From contig NZ_BLIN01000005.1 of assembly GCF_009811555.1 (NCBI RefSeq), forward strand, positions 1,745,501 through 1,809,500: 64,000 nucleotides of DNA, in the 5' to 3' direction. The stretch comes from Streptomyces caniferus (GTDB lineage Bacteria; Actinomycetota; Actinomycetes; Streptomycetales; Streptomycetaceae). This document shows, piece after piece, positions 33,474 through 44,195 of this stretch. The position numbers and the translations under genes are program-made. The notes under the pieces were generated by a model. The model was not told the origin of the DNA. It did not search any database and saw nothing but the letters and a program-made list of their open reading frames with translations. Each line of letters opens with the position of its first letter. Positions within the stretch are counted from its first letter, which is position 1.

Positions 33474-34067
33474 TCAACTCGGCGCGCAGCCCCGCACCAT
33501 GTACGCGATGACCGCGTCGAGGCCGGACTCGACCTCCTCGGCGGAGAGCACACTGCTCACCGCGAAGCTGGCGAAGCCGTGCAGGGTGGTGAAGACCGGC
33601 ATCCCGATGTCGTCGACGGGGCCCTCCCGCACCTCACCGCTGCGCTGTCCCTCCGCGACCAGCTCCACCGCCGTCGCCCCCAGCCGCTGAGCGGCCGTGA
33701 TGAGCGCCTCGGACGCCGCCGGGTCGTGCTTGACCGTGTACATGAGGTCGAGCAGCTCGGCGTTGGCGACGGCGAAGTCCACATAGGCGCGGACGAGTCC
33801 GCCGAGCCGGTCGGCGAAGGTCTCGCCCGCCGCCTTCCGGGACGCGGCCAGCGCCTCGTCCAGCCGCTCGAATCCGGCCAGCGCCAGCGCGTCGAGCAGC
33901 GCCTGCTTGTCCTTGAAGTGCCGGCTCGGCGCGGCATGGCTGACGCCGAGGTCGCGGGCCAGCTCCCGCAGGGACAGGGCGCCCGGCCCCTTCTCGCGGA
34001 GCGTCTGCTCGGCGCGGGTGAGCAGCGCGGCGCGCAGGTCTCCGTGGTGGTAACGACGAGTCTGCAT
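33474..34067 (-). CDS. TetR/AcrR-family regulator
   Basis: The 197-residue protein has the TetR N-terminus HGDLRAALLTRAEQTLREKG, then ALSLRELARDLGVSHAAPSR and HFKDKQALLDALA, a subgroup (TetR with WHG-like C-terminal domain) with YVDFAVANAELLDLMYT. ATG 34067 is used; ATG 34076 with GGGGGA upstream is an alternative. It is divergent from an SDR gene whose -10 box is covered by a palindrome, so it should repress that gene. Confidence 0.88.
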   Translation of the reverse strand: MQTRRYHHGDLRAALLTRAEQTLREKGPGALSLRELARDLGVSHAAPSRHFKDKQALLDALALAGFERLDEALAASRKAAGETFADRLGGLVRAYVDFAVANAELLDLMYTVKHDPAASEALITAAQRLGATAVELVAEGQRSGEVREGPVDDIGMPVFTTLHGFASFAVSSVLSAEEVESGLDAVIAYMVRGCAPS

Positions 34068-34113
34068 GACCGCCATCCTATCCCCCATGTATTCACTGGC
34101 TACATTGTTGGCA

Positions 34114-34142
34114 TTGACATCATTGTAGGCGTTGCCTACATT
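34114..34142 (+). promoter_or_regulatory. Leaderless promoter with TetR operator for SDR
   Basis: TTGACA (34114-34119), a 17-bp spacer and TACATT (34137-34142) form a near-consensus promoter; the predicted start is 34149, the A of the ATG. TGTAGGC (34124-34130) and GCCTACA (34134-34140) form a perfect palindrome lying across the spacer and -10 box, ideal for repression. A related TGGCTACA lies at 34098-34105. Confidence 0.75.
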
Positions 34143-34148
34143 GAAGCC

Positions 34149-35084
34149 ATGGCTCACACCCCGAAATGGAACGCAACCGACATCCCCGACCAGACCGGCC
34201 GCACCGCCGTCGTGACCGGCGCCAACAGCGGACTCGGCATCGCCACCGTCGACGCCCTCGCCAGGGCGGGCGCCCACGTCGTGCTCGCCGTACGGGACAC
34301 CGGGCGCGGCGAGGCCGCGGCCGCCACCGTGCGGGGCGCCCGCGGCAGCGTCGAGGTCCGCCGCCTCGACCTGGCCGACCTGTCCTCCGTGCGCGCCTTC
34401 GCCGCCGGCTGGCAGGGTCCGCTCGATCTGCTGATCAACAACGCCGGCGTCATGAACATCCCGGAGTCCCGCACCAAGGACGGCTTCGAGATGCAGTTCG
34501 GCACCAACCACCTCGGTCACTTCGCGCTGACCAACCTGCTGCTGCCCCACGTCACCGACCGCGTGGTGACCGTGTCCTCCGGAGCCCACCGGATGCCCGG
34601 CAACCGCATCCACTTCGACGACCTGAACCTGACCGGCGCCTACCGCCCCGTCACGGCCTACAGCCAGTCCAAGCTGGCCAACCTGCTGTTCACCCTGGAG
34701 CTGCAGCGCCGTCTCGCCGCCGCGGGCTCCCCGGTGCGCGCCCTCGCCGCACACCCGGGCTGGGCCGCCACCAACCTCCAGGGCGCCGACGTCAGCGTGC
34801 TGCGGCGCGCGGTGATGCGGGTGGGCAACCGCGTGGTCGCCCAGGACAACAAGGCCGGTGCGCTCCCCACGCTCTACGCCGCCACCCAGGACCTGCCCGG
34901 TGCCTCCTACCTCGGCCCCGACGGCCTCGGCGAGATGCGCGGCGCACCGACGATGGTCGGCAGGACGCCCGCGGCCACCGACCCGGAGACCGCCCGGCGC
35001 CTGTGGCAGGCGTCCGAGCAACTGACCGGCGTCACCTTCCCCGCCCCGGCCGGCCGGGAGGTCACCGCGGAAGGCGCTCGCTAG
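34149..35084 (+). CDS. SDR-family oxidoreductase (retinol-dehydrogenase-like)
   Basis: The 311-residue SDR has TGANSGLG (23-30), an NADPH-type AVRDTGRGE after strand 2, NNAG (97-100), GTNHLGHFALT, catalytic YSQSK (Tyr171, Lys175) and HPGWAATNLQ. It belongs to the WWOX/retinol-dehydrogenase-like group, often acting on lipophilic carbonyls. It is expressed from a leaderless, TetR-controlled promoter. The last 23 bp overlap the 3' end of the convergent PP2C gene. Confidence 0.92.
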   Translation: MAHTPKWNATDIPDQTGRTAVVTGANSGLGIATVDALARAGAHVVLAVRDTGRGEAAAATVRGARGSVEVRRLDLADLSSVRAFAAGWQGPLDLLINNAGVMNIPESRTKDGFEMQFGTNHLGHFALTNLLLPHVTDRVVTVSSGAHRMPGNRIHFDDLNLTGAYRPVTAYSQSKLANLLFTLELQRRLAAAGSPVRALAAHPGWAATNLQGADVSVLRRAVMRVGNRVVAQDNKAGALPTLYAATQDLPGASYLGPDGLGEMRGAPTMVGRTPAATDPETARRLWQASEQLTGVTFPAPAGREVTAEGAR

Positions 35085-36282
35085 GAGGCGGGGTGCCGGC
35101 CGACGGCGCCGGCACCCGCACCCGGTCGTTGCTCAGCATCACCAACGCCACGTCATCGGTGAGGCGCCCGCCCGCATGCCGCAGCAGCGCCTCCCGCACC
35201 TCCCCCACCACCCCCGCGGGCGAGGGCCCGCACGGCGCCGCGGCCGCCTCGACACTGCTGCGCAGCTCCTTGGCCAGCGGAAAGAACTCCCCCGCGGCGT
35301 CCCGCGCATCGGCCGCCCCGTCGGTGTGCAGGAACAGCCCCTCACCGGGCCGCAGCCGCCCGCAGCGCACCGCGGACAGCTCCGCCGGCAGGGGGAAGAG
35401 CCCCAGTGGCGGCATCGGCTCGGCCGGCACGACCGGGGCGACCGCCTGGCAGGCGACCCGGTACGGCCAGGGGTGGCCGCAGTTCAGCGCCGTGACGGAC
35501 CCGTCCGGCGCCACCTCCAGGAGCAGCAGGGTCACGAACTCCTCCGCGAGCCGGCCCGTCGGGTCCCCGTCACCGTCCGCCGGCCCCTCGACCCGCACCC
35601 GTTCGTGCAGATGCCGCCGGTGCGACCGCTCCAACCGGCGCAGCACCCCGCCGAGTTCGGGCTCGTCGTGCACCACTTCGCGGAAGCTGCCGAGCATCGC
35701 GGCGACCGTGCCGATGGCCTCCAGGCCGTGCCCGCGCACATCCCCGATCACCGCCCGCACCCCGTGCCGGGTCCCCACGACCTCGTACAGGTCCCCGCCG
35801 ACCAAGGCCCCCTCGCTCGCGGAGAGGTGGTCGGCCGCCAGCAGCACACCGTCGATCCGCCGGGGCAACGGCCGCAGCACCACCCGCTGGGCCGCGACGG
35901 CGACCTCCCGGGTGCACTCCAGCTCCCGCACCAGCCGCAGTCGCCGACGAGCGGTCAGATAGCTGGCGGCGATCACCGCGAGGGTCGCACCGCAGGTCGT
36001 CAAGCGCGTCCCCGCCCCGGCGCCGGGCTCCACCGCGCCGAACGGCACCAGCGGGAGCAGCGCGCACACCCCGCCGAGCAGCACACACTGGCGACGGCCG
36101 GTGCCCGCACAGGCGATCGCCGGTGCGGCGGCGAGCAGTTGCAGCAGCCGGCCGCCGGTCGGATGGCACAGCTCCCAGACCACCACTCCGAGCACCCAGA
36201 GGCCGGGCAGCACGAAGACGAAGGCGCGCCGGGCGGTCGCCGCTCCGGCGCGTGCTCCGCCCCGCGCCCGGGTTCGGATCAT
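35062..36282 (-). CDS. SpoIIE-type PP2C phosphatase, membrane-anchored
   Basis: The 406-residue protein has three or four N-terminal hydrophobic segments (residues 20-120), then a PP2C/SpoIIE/RsbU domain with GGDLYEV, IGDVRGHGLEAIGTVAAML, LNCGHPWPYRV, LFLHTDG and LTDDVALVML, including the metal-binding aspartates. It should dephosphorylate an anti-anti-sigma factor in a sigma-B-like pathway; no such partner is encoded nearby. The start at 36282 follows AGGGGGA. It overlaps the convergent SDR gene. Confidence 0.9.
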   Translation of the reverse strand: MIRTRARGGARAGAATARRAFVFVLPGLWVLGVVVWELCHPTGGRLLQLLAAAPAIACAGTGRRQCVLLGGVCALLPLVPFGAVEPGAGAGTRLTTCGATLAVIAASYLTARRRLRLVRELECTREVAVAAQRVVLRPLPRRIDGVLLAADHLSASEGALVGGDLYEVVGTRHGVRAVIGDVRGHGLEAIGTVAAMLGSFREVVHDEPELGGVLRRLERSHRRHLHERVRVEGPADGDGDPTGRLAEEFVTLLLLEVAPDGSVTALNCGHPWPYRVACQAVAPVVPAEPMPPLGLFPLPAELSAVRCGRLRPGEGLFLHTDGAADARDAAGEFFPLAKELRSSVEAAAAPCGPSPAGVVGEVREALLRHAGGRLTDDVALVMLSNDRVRVPAPSAGTPPPSERLPR

Positions 36283-36409
36283 GCCGATGGTCCCCCTAGC
36301 CGGTGATCCCCCTGCGGACACGCCCTGGGCCTGTCGGGCCCGCTGCCGCGCTCATACGGGCCGCCGCGGCCGCGTCGATTCTCGCGACGTTACGTGTCCA
36401 CCCGGCGAC

Positions 36410-36451
36410 GATCCGTACACCATCACCCGATTGAGTGATGGTGTACGGATC
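36410..36451. repeat. Perfect 17-bp inverted repeat
   Basis: Arms 36410-36426 (GATCCGTACACCATCAC) and 36435-36451 are perfect reverse complements around an 8-nt loop. It lies 128 bp upstream of the phosphatase gene start, beyond the pheT terminator. It could be an operator, an attenuator in the phosphatase leader or an RNA processing hairpin. The remainder of the 341-bp gap 36283-36623 has no gene. Confidence 0.7.
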
Positions 36452-36546
36452 GGATCGTCTCCCTGCGCCCGGCGGGCACGCCCCCGCCGGTCACGGCGCC
36501 CTCAGCGCATCCGGCCCGCCCCACCGGCCCCGCCCGCCGCACAGCG

Positions 36547-36589
36547 AAAAGGTGCGGGCGCGGACGGTGTCACCGTCCGCGCCCGCACC
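36547..36589 (-). terminator. Rho-independent terminator of pheST
   Basis: A 19-bp perfect stem (36551-36569 with 36571-36589, 1-nt loop) lies 34 bp after the pheT stop. On the minus strand it is followed by TTTT (AAAA at 36547-36550). Confidence 0.88.
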
Positions 36590-36623
36590 CTTCACCACAC
36601 GTCGTCGCGGGTCGTGCCCACGC

Positions 36624-39149
36624 TCAGCCGCGCAGCACCGCCCCGGTCCGCTCCTCGGCCGCGGCGACCGCCGCGTCACGGGCCGCCGAGGCCTCCTCGG
36701 CGGTCAGCGTCCGGTCCGCGGCACGGAACCGCAGCGCATACGCCAGCGACTTCTTGCCCGCACCGATCTGCTCACCGGTGAAGACGTCGAACAGCCGCAG
36801 CGACTCGAGCAGTTCACCCGCACCGCCGCGCAGCGCGCCCTCGACCTCCGCGGTCGGGACACCCGCGTCGACCACGAGGGCGACGTCCTGGGTCGCGACC
36901 GGGAAGGCCGAGATCTTCGGGGCGCGCAGCGGTCCGGTGCCGGCCTGTTCCAGACGGTCCAGGTCGATCTCCATCGCGCAGGTGCGCTCCGGCAGCGCCA
37001 GCGTCTTGATGACCCGCGGGTGCAGCTCACCGGCGTTGCCGACGAGGATCTCCTCGCCGTCGGCGACGGCGAGCAGCGCCGCGCACCGGCCCGGGTGGAA
37101 CGGGGCGTGCTGGTCCTGGCGGACGATCAGCTCGACCCCCGCCTCCCGTGCGACGGTCCGGCCCGCCTCGATGGCGTCCGCCCAGATCGCGGGGCGGGCA
37201 CCGCCCCACCAGCCGTCCTGCTCGCGGCCGCCGGCGAGCACCACGGCGGCGCGCCGCGGCTGCTGCGGGAGCGAGGCGTCGAGCGAGGCGATCTCGTCGT
37301 CGGTCGGCCGGCGGTCGACGACCAGCCGGCTGGCCGGCTGCTCGTCACCGGTCGCCCGGAAGACCGGTCCGGTCTCGAAGAGCGCCAGGTCGTGCGTGCC
37401 GCGGCCGTAGTTGCGGCGCAGCGCGTTCAGCAGGCCCGGGATCAGCGTCGTGCGGAGGTCGGGCTCCTCGTCGGAGAGCGGGTTGACGAGGGTGACGGCC
37501 GCGCGGCGCGGGTCGTCGGGCTCGATGCCGAGCTGGTCGAGGACGTGCGAGCCGGTGAACGGGTAGTTCAGGGCCTCGACGTAGCCCGCGCCGGCCAGCG
37601 CCCGGCCGACCCGGCGGTGCAGCCGCTGACGCTCGGTCAGCCCGCGGCCGGCCGGCGGCTTCGGGAGGGTCGAGGGCAGGTTCTCGTAGCCCTCCAGCCG
37701 GATGACCTCTTCGGCCAGGTCGTTGGGCTCGCCGAGGTCCGGCCGCCAGGACGGCACGGTCACGACCAGCTCGTCCTGTCCGTAGACGTCGCAGCCGACC
37801 TGCTGGAGGCGGCGGACGACGGTCTCCCGGCCGTAGGCGACACCGGCGACCTTGTCCGGGTGGTCGGCGGAGATGGTGATCGTGCGCGGCCCACGGGGCG
37901 TGACGACCTCGGTGACGCCGCCCTCGGCGGTGCCGCCCGCGAGCAGCACCAGCAGGTCGACGGTGCGCTGCGCCGCGGCGGACGCGGCCTCCGGGTCCAC
38001 CCCGCGCTCGAAGCGCTTGGCGGCCTCCGAGGACAGCTTGTGGCGGCGGGCCGTACGGGCGATGGAGAGCGCGTCGAAGTGCGCGGCCTCGATCACGACG
38101 TCGGTGGTGCCGCGCTGCTCGCCGGTGTCGGGGTCGGTGACCCCGCCCGCGATCTCGGTGTTGGCGCCGCCCATGACACCCGCGAGGCCGATGGGGCCGC
38201 GGTTGTCGGTGATGACCAGGTCGGCGGCGTCCAGCACCCGCTTGGTGCCGTCCAGGGTGGTGAGCTTCTCCCCGGGGGTCGCCCGCCGGACGCCGATCGG
38301 ACCGTCCACGCTGGTGCGGTCGTAGGCGTGCAGCGGCTGGCCGAGCTCCAGCATCACGTAGTTGGTGATGTCGACGGCCAGCGAGACCGGACGCATCCCG
38401 GCCTTCTGCAGCCGGCGCTGCATCCACAGCGGGGTGCGCGCGCCGGGCTCCAGGCCGGTGACCGTACGGGCGGTGAAGCGGTCGCAGCCCAGCGGGTCGG
38501 AGACCTGGACGGGGTAGCCGACGGAGTTCGGCGGCGGCACGTCGAGGAGCGCCGGGTCGCGCAGCGGCAGCCCGTAGGCGGTGGCGGCCTCACGGGCGAC
38601 ACCGCGCATCGACAGGCAGTAGCCGCGGTCCGGGGTGACGGCGATGTCCAGCACCTCGTCGACGAGCTCCAGCAGCTCGATGGCGTCGGTGCCGACCTCG
38701 TACTCGGGCGGCAGCACGATGATGCCGTGCGTACCGTCGTCGCCCATGCCCAGCTCGTCGCCGGAGCAGATCATGCCGTGCGACTTCTTGCCGTACGTCT
38801 TGCGCGCGGCGATCTTGAAGTCGCCGGGCAGCACGGCGCCGGGGAGGACGACCACGACCTTGTCGCCGACGGCGAAGTTCCGCGCGCCGCAGACGATTTC
38901 CTGGGGCTCGCCCGTGCCGTTGGCGTCGCCGACGTCGACCGTGCAGAAGCGGATCGGCTTCTTGAAGCCCTCCAGCTCCTCGATGGTCAGCACCTGGCCG
39001 ACGACGAGCGGGCCCTTGAGGCCCTCGCCGAGGCGCTCGACGGTCTCGACCTCCAGGCCGACCGCGATGAGCTTTTCCTGTACGTCACGACCGGTTGCCG
39101 TGGCCGGCAGGTCGACGTACTCCCGCAGCCAAGAAAGCGGGACCCGCAT
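36624..39149 (-). CDS. pheT: Phenylalanyl-tRNA synthetase beta subunit
   Basis: The 841-residue full-length protein has an N-terminal [15 protein letters not shown], a tRNA-binding (EMAP/OB) domain with [20 protein letters not shown], the B3/B4 editing domain, B5 and a C-terminal anticodon-binding FDX-ACB domain ([20 protein letters not shown]). With PheS it charges tRNA-Phe as an alpha2beta2 enzyme. The start overlaps the pheS stop by 1 bp (TGATG), so subunits are made in balance. A strong terminator follows. Confidence 0.97.
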   Translation of the reverse strand: MRVPLSWLREYVDLPATATGRDVQEKLIAVGLEVETVERLGEGLKGPLVVGQVLTIEELEGFKKPIRFCTVDVGDANGTGEPQEIVCGARNFAVGDKVVVVLPGAVLPGDFKIAARKTYGKKSHGMICSGDELGMGDDGTHGIIVLPPEYEVGTDAIELLELVDEVLDIAVTPDRGYCLSMRGVAREAATAYGLPLRDPALLDVPPPNSVGYPVQVSDPLGCDRFTARTVTGLEPGARTPLWMQRRLQKAGMRPVSLAVDITNYVMLELGQPLHAYDRTSVDGPIGVRRATPGEKLTTLDGTKRVLDAADLVITDNRGPIGLAGVMGGANTEIAGGVTDPDTGEQRGTTDVVIEAAHFDALSIARTARRHKLSSEAAKRFERGVDPEAASAAAQRTVDLLVLLAGGTAEGGVTEVVTPRGPRTITISADHPDKVAGVAYGRETVVRRLQQVGCDVYGQDELVVTVPSWRPDLGEPNDLAEEVIRLEGYENLPSTLPKPPAGRGLTERQRLHRRVGRALAGAGYVEALNYPFTGSHVLDQLGIEPDDPRRAAVTLVNPLSDEEPDLRTTLIPGLLNALRRNYGRGTHDLALFETGPVFRATGDEQPASRLVVDRRPTDDEIASLDASLPQQPRRAAVVLAGGREQDGWWGGARPAIWADAIEAGRTVAREAGVELIVRQDQHAPFHPGRCAALLAVADGEEILVGNAGELHPRVIKTLALPERTCAMEIDLDRLEQAGTGPLRAPKISAFPVATQDVALVVDAGVPTAEVEGALRGGAGELLESLRLFDVFTGEQIGAGKKSLAYALRFRAADRTLTAEEASAARDAAVAAAEERTGAVLRG

Positions 39150-40300
39150 CAGATCTCCATCCCGAACGGCCGGGTGAACCGGACGTCGCCTTCGAACATG
39201 TCACGCATGTCTTCCACGTTGTGCCGGAACATCAGCATCCGGTCGATGCCGAACCCGAAGGCGAAGCCGCTGTACTTCTCCGGGTCGACGCCACAGGCGA
39301 TGAGGACCTTGGGGTTGACCATGCCGCAGCCGCCGAGCTCGATCCAGCCCTCGCTGGAGCAGGTGCGGCAGGGACGGTCGGGGTTGCCCACGGACTCGCC
39401 ACGGCAGACGTAGCAGACCATGTCCATCTCGGCGGACGGCTCGGTGAACGGGAAGTAGTTCGGCCGCAGCCGGGTCTTCATGTCCGGGCCGAACAGCGCC
39501 CGGACCATGTGGTCGAGCGTGCCCTTGAGGTCCGCCATGGTCAGGCCCTCGTCGACGGCGAGCAGCTCGATCTGGTGGAAGACCGGGGAGTGGGTGGCGT
39601 CCAGCTCGTCGGTGCGGTAGACCCGCCCCGGGCAGACGACGTACACCGGCGGCTCGCGGTCCACGAGCGTACGGGCCTGGACCGGCGAGGTGTGGGTGCG
39701 CAGCACGACACCGGACTCATCGCCCTCGGTGCCTCCCCCAGACTCCGTCTGGGAGGTGCCCCCACCCTGGACGAAGAAGGTGTCCTGCATCTGGCGCGCC
39801 GGGTGGTCCGGCACGAAGTTCAGGGCGTCGAAGTTGAACCACTCCGCCTCGACCTCGGGGCCCTCGGCGACCTCGTAGCCCATCGCCACGAAGACGTCCG
39901 CGACCCGCTCCATGAACGTGGTCAGCGGATGCCGGGCGCCGGCCGGGGTGCGGTCGTAGGGCAGCGTGACGTCCACCGCCTCCTCGACCAGGACGCGCGC
40001 GTCGCGCTCCGCCTCCAGCTCCTCCTGGCGGACCTTGAGCGCCTGGTTCACGCGGCCGCGGGCCTGGCCGACGCGCTTGCCGGCGTCCGCCTTGGCGTGC
40101 GGGGGCAGGGCGCCGATCTCGCGGTTGGCGAGGGCGAGCGGCGAGCGGTCGCCGGTGTGCGCGACCTTCACCTCACGCAGCGCCTCCAGAGAGTCCGCGG
40201 CGGCGATGGCGGCCAGCGCCTCGTCCAGCCGTGCGGCGATCTCTTCCGGTTTCAGGGCTTCGACCTCGACAGGGTCGTACGACTTATTGGGTGCGGACAT
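39149..40300 (-). CDS. pheS: Phenylalanyl-tRNA synthetase alpha subunit
   Basis: The 383-residue protein has an N-terminal coiled-coil arm and the class II catalytic domain: [13 protein letters not shown] (motif 2 side), [32 protein letters not shown] and the motif 3 [13 protein letters not shown]. The start [20 protein letters not shown] is the usual Streptomyces N-terminus. Residues near [10 protein letters not shown] carry an insertion of about 13 residues, made by an in-frame palindrome, compared with the shorter loop I remember in S. coelicolor. Confidence 0.97.
   Translation of the reverse strand: MSAPNKSYDPVEVEALKPEEIAARLDEALAAIAAADSLEALREVKVAHTGDRSPLALANREIGALPPHAKADAGKRVGQARGRVNQALKVRQEELEAERDARVLVEEAVDVTLPYDRTPAGARHPLTTFMERVADVFVAMGYEVAEGPEVEAEWFNFDALNFVPDHPARQMQDTFFVQGGGTSQTESGGGTEGDESGVVLRTHTSPVQARTLVDREPPVYVVCPGRVYRTDELDATHSPVFHQIELLAVDEGLTMADLKGTLDHMVRALFGPDMKTRLRPNYFPFTEPSAEMDMVCYVCRGESVGNPDRPCRTCSSEGWIELGGCGMVNPKVLIACGVDPEKYSGFAFGFGIDRMLMFRHNVEDMRDMFEGDVRFTRPFGMEI
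39728..39766. repeat. Streptomyces-type palindromic repeat inside pheS
   Basis: The segment GGTGCCTCCCCCAGAC followed by TCC and GTCTGGGAGGTGCCCCCACC is a hairpin of the kind found many times in Streptomyces intergenic DNA. Here it is in frame in pheS and codes [13 protein letters not shown] in a surface loop between DTFFVQ and [10 protein letters not shown]. Confidence 0.7.
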
Positions 40301-40356
40301 CTCTTCCCGTGCTTCCGGTGGACTGGCTTGGCTCGGCTCGCTTCGCCTCGGCTCTT

Positions 40357-40395
40357 CGATCACAAACGTCGGTGACAAACGTCGATCACGAACGT
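40357..40395. repeat. Three 13-bp tandem repeats in pheS leader
   Basis: CGATCACAAACGT (40357-40369), CGGTGACAAACGT (40370-40382) and CGATCACGAACGT (40383-40395) are adjacent. They lie 57-95 bp upstream of the pheS start, in the 215-bp gap after the kinase gene. A TTGACC-like -35 (minus strand, about 40456) is upstream, so the repeats would be in the transcribed leader. A GCCAAAGGT direct repeat also occurs near 40435-40450. Confidence 0.7.
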
Positions 40396-40515
40396 GGGAT
40401 GCCGAGCCCGCGTGTGCCCGCGATGCCTGTGCGCCAAAGGTGCCAAAGGTCAAGTCTAAGGGGGACGGGCCACGCGGCAGGCCCGTGCCCCTGCGGGGGC
40501 GCCCGCCGCGTCCTG

Positions 40516-41676
40516 TCACGCCATGAAGGCGGGGGCCGCGACGGGCAGGCTAAATCGGAACTGGGCGCCGCCGGCCGGCGCCCGGCCGACCGTGATCGTC
40601 CCGCCGTGGGCCTCGACGATGCCCTTGACGATGTAGAGGCCCAGGCCGGTGCCGCCGCGCTTGCTGCCCCGCCAGAAGCGGGTGAACACGCGGCTCATCG
40701 ACTCCTCCGGGATGCCGGGGCCCTCGTCGCTCACGGTGACGCTCGTCCCCTCCGTGCTGGTCGCGTCCGATACCGGTCCGACCTCGATGGTGACGGTTCC
40801 CTCGCCGTGGCGCACGGCATTTTCCAGCAGGTTGCCCAGCACCTGGTCCACCTTGTCCGGGTCCGCCCACAGATCGGGCAGGGGGTCCAGCATCCGGATC
40901 AGGAAGCGGTCCGGGCGCTGGCCGGCGGTGGTCTGCGCCTGGACGTGCCGGCGGACCGCGGCGCTCATGTCGACCCGCTGGCGGCGCACCTCCAGCCGCC
41001 CGGAGTCGATCCGGGAGATGTCCAGCAGCTCGGCGATCAGACGGGTGACGCGGTTGGCGTCGGCGTCCACCGTCTCCAGCATCAGCCGCTTCTGGTCATC
41101 GGTGAAGCGTTCCCACTTCTGGAGGAGGGTGGCGGTGAAGCCCTTGACGGAGGTCAGCGGTGAGCGCAGTTCGTGGGCGACGGTGGCGATCAGCTCGGCG
41201 TGGCTGAGCTCCGTACGGCGCCGGGCCTCGGTGCCGCGCAGCGCGATCACCAGCCGCTGGACCGGACCCGTCGGCCGGCCGCGGACATAGCGGGCCGAGA
41301 CCAGCACCTCACGGCCGCCGAGCAGCAGGTTGCGCTCGGGCTGGCCGCGGCGGATGGCGAGCCCGCCGTAGGGGTCGGTGAGCCGCCACCAGCGGCGGCC
41401 CTCGATGTCCTGCAGCGGCAGCGCGTGCTCCAGGGGGCGGCCGAGCGCGTCGTGGGGGGCGATGTCGGTGATCCTGGCCGCGGCGGCGTTGAAGCAGATC
41501 ACCCGGCCGGTCTCGTCGGCGACGACCAGGCCGTCGGGCAGGTCGTCGGGGTCCAGCCCGAGACCGGCGCCCAGGACGTCCGGGCCCGTGGCAGCGGCGG
41601 GCGACGGCCCGCGCACCGGTCCGTCGGACGGGCCGCCGCCCGCGGTGACTGCGGTGCCGGAAGTCCTCGCACTCAT
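40516..41676 (-). CDS. PAS-domain sensor histidine kinase
   Basis: The 386-residue soluble kinase has a PAS domain at residues 45-145 ([20 protein letters not shown]), a HisKA with phospho-acceptor His in [20 protein letters not shown], and a HATPase_c with N box [14 protein letters not shown]1 DEGPGIP and G2 [15 protein letters not shown]. No membrane segment is seen, so it senses a cytoplasmic signal. No response-regulator gene is adjacent, making it an orphan. It lies between an rRNA methylase and pheS, as I recall in S. coelicolor. Confidence 0.92.
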   Translation of the reverse strand: MSARTSGTAVTAGGGPSDGPVRGPSPAAATGPDVLGAGLGLDPDDLPDGLVVADETGRVICFNAAAARITDIAPHDALGRPLEHALPLQDIEGRRWWRLTDPYGGLAIRRGQPERNLLLGGREVLVSARYVRGRPTGPVQRLVIALRGTEARRRTELSHAELIATVAHELRSPLTSVKGFTATLLQKWERFTDDQKRLMLETVDADANRVTRLIAELLDISRIDSGRLEVRRQRVDMSAAVRRHVQAQTTAGQRPDRFLIRMLDPLPDLWADPDKVDQVLGNLLENAVRHGEGTVTIEVGPVSDATSTEGTSVTVSDEGPGIPEESMSRVFTRFWRGSKRGGTGLGLYIVKGIVEAHGGTITVGRAPAGGAQFRFSLPVAAPAFMA

Positions 41677-41759
41677 CCCCGTTACCCCCTTCCGGGCCCC
41701 CGAGCACGCAAGCCTACTAGCTCGGATCGGAAGTGCCGCGGAGTTCCGGAGTACGCCCC

Positions 41760-42614
<855 letters not shown>

Positions 42615-42683
42615 GGGCGGCGGCTCGCTTCTGTGGTTCGGTGCGTGGGGGCCGGTCCGTCGACGGGGACACGGCCGTTCCGG

Positions 42684-42722
42684 AAAAGCGGCGGACCCGC
42701 AGGCCGGGGCCTGCGGGTCCGC
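42684..42722 (-). terminator. Terminator of infC-rpmI-rplT operon
   Basis: GCGGACCCGCAGGCC (42691-42705) and GGCCTGCGGGTCCGC (42708-42722) form a perfect 15-bp stem with a 2-nt loop. AAAA at 42684-42687 gives a U-run on the minus strand. Confidence 0.88.
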
Positions 42723-42746
42723 GTCACAACGTCGTCAGGCTGAAGT

Positions 42747-43130
42747 TCAGGCAGCCTTCGGGGCGTTGACGTCGCTCGGAAGCGCCTTCTGGGCGACCTC
42801 GACGAGCGCGGCGAACGCGTTGGCGTCCGTCACCGCGAGATCGGCCAGGATCTTGCGGTCCACCTCGATGTTGGCGGCCTTCAGACCCTGGATGAAGCGG
42901 TTGTAGGTCATGCCGTTGGCGCGGGCAGCGGCGTTGATGCGCTGGATCCACAGCTGACGGAAGTCGCCCTTGCGCTTCTTGCGGTCGTTGTAGTTGTAGA
43001 CGAGGGAGTGGGTGACCTGCTCCTTCGCCTTGCGGTACAGGCGGGAGCGCTGACCGCGGTAGCCGCTGGCCTGCTCGAGGATCGCCCGGCGCTTCTTGTG
43101 GGCGTTGACTGCCCGCTTGACGCGTGCCAC
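42747..43130 (-). CDS. rplT: 50S ribosomal protein L20
   Basis: The 127-residue protein has the standard length and sequence: [60 protein letters not shown]. It binds 23S rRNA early in 50S assembly. It is the last gene of infC-rpmI-rplT, followed by a strong terminator. Confidence 0.98.
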   Translation of the reverse strand: MARVKRAVNAHKKRRAILEQASGYRGQRSRLYRKAKEQVTHSLVYNYNDRKKRKGDFRQLWIQRINAAARANGMTYNRFIQGLKAANIEVDRKILADLAVTDANAFAALVEVAQKALPSDVNAPKAA

Positions 43131-43234
43131 TTGTTAACTCCTTGTAGCGGGGCCGTGGTTGTCGTCACACGGCCCGGTTCGATTGAGTCCCGGTCCGAGT
43201 CGCGCGCCCCCTCTTGTCAGTGGGGCGCGGCGAC

Positions 43235-43429
43235 TCACTTGCCGAGAAGCTTCTTGATCTTCGCGGCGTCGCCCGGGGCCATCTCGGCGTTGCCGGAAAG
43301 GCGACGCGTCACGCGGGACGACTTGTGCTCGAGCAGGTGGCGCTTGCCGGCGCGCTCACGCAGCACCTTGCCGGAGCCGGTGACCTTGAAGCGCTTGCTG
43401 GCACCGCTGTGCGTCTTGTTCTTCGGCAT
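43235..43429 (-). CDS. rpmI: 50S ribosomal protein L35
   Basis: The 64-residue protein has the sequence [20 protein letters not shown] with the usual basic middle ([14 protein letters not shown]) and KKLLGK end. The gene lies between infC and rplT, the universal order. Confidence 0.98.
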   Translation of the reverse strand: MPKNKTHSGASKRFKVTGSGKVLRERAGKRHLLEHKSSRVTRRLSGNAEMAPGDAAKIKKLLGK

Positions 43430-43553
43430 GCGCCGTTCTCTCCTCGTCAGTGGCGCTCCCGCAGGCAGAAACCGGCAAGCGGGAGCGTCAGATGTATCGG
43501 TTGGTGTCCGGGGCGAGGTGCCCCGGCGGCAGCCGGGGCTCACGCCTCGGGGA

Positions 43554-44195
43554 TCACGCCTGGGCGTGCTCCTCGGTGGGCTCCTCGGCGGGCTCGTCCA
43601 CGGACTGCTCCGCGGCGACTCCGCCCTGGCGCTCCGCCTTGCGGGCGGCCTGCGCCTCGCGGGCCTCGGCCATCGCCTCGGTCTTCTTCTTGTGCGGACC
43701 GAGGACCATGATCATGTTTCGGCCGTCCTGCTTCGGATTCGACTCGATGAAGCCGAGGTCCTCCACGTCGGACGCGAGCCGCTGCAGCAGCCGGAAGCCC
43801 AGCTCGGGGCGGGACTGCTCGCGACCACGGAACATGATCGTGATCTTGACCTTGTCACCCTGCTTGAGGAACCGGACGACGTGACCCTTTTTGGTGTCGT
43901 AGTCGTGCGGGTCGATCTTCGGCCGGAGCTTCATCTCCTTGATGACCGTGTGCGCCTGGTTCTTGCGCGCCTCACGGGCCTTCATGGCCGACTCGTACTT
44001 GAACTTCCCGTAGTCCATGAGCTTGCAGACGGGCGGGCGAGCGTTCGCCGCCACCTCGACCAGGTCGAGGTCGTACTCCTGAGCAAGCTCAAGGGCCTTG
44101 GCAAGCGGAACAATCCCGACCTGCTCGCCGCTGGGACCGACAAGTCGCACTTCGGGAACGCGAATCCGGTCGTTGATGCGGGGCTCGGCGCTGAT
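43554..44195 (-). CDS. infC: Translation initiation factor IF-3, probable ATC start
   Basis: The 213-residue protein (counting from ATC) has an N-domain [20 protein letters not shown], a [11 protein letters not shown] linker, the C-domain [20 protein letters not shown] with [13 protein letters not shown], and a Streptomyces-type acidic tail. There is no in-frame ATG or GTG near the N-terminus; upstream in-frame codons read AWCYRGGS across the ribosome site itself. ATC at 44195-44193 lies 4 nt after GAGGAGG and gives the family-typical start [10 protein letters not shown]-3 genes commonly use AUU/AUC/AUA so that IF-3 can autoregulate. Confidence 0.95.
   Translation of the reverse strand: MSAEPRINDRIRVPEVRLVGPSGEQVGIVPLAKALELAQEYDLDLVEVAANARPPVCKLMDYGKFKYESAMKAREARKNQAHTVIKEMKLRPKIDPHDYDTKKGHVVRFLKQGDKVKITIMFRGREQSRPELGFRLLQRLASDVEDLGFIESNPKQDGRNMIMVLGPHKKKTEAMAEAREAQAARKAERQGGVAAEQSVDEPAEEPTEEHAQA

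Noticed and set aside
36435..39413. Long open frame on the plus strand opposite pheT (nearly 1000 codons)
   Set aside because: Its Gly/Arg/Val/Asp-rich product has no family features and mirrors the third-position GC bias of pheT on the other strand.
40301..40515. T-box leader of pheST
   Set aside because: No recognisable T-box sequence or terminator/antiterminator pair before pheS.
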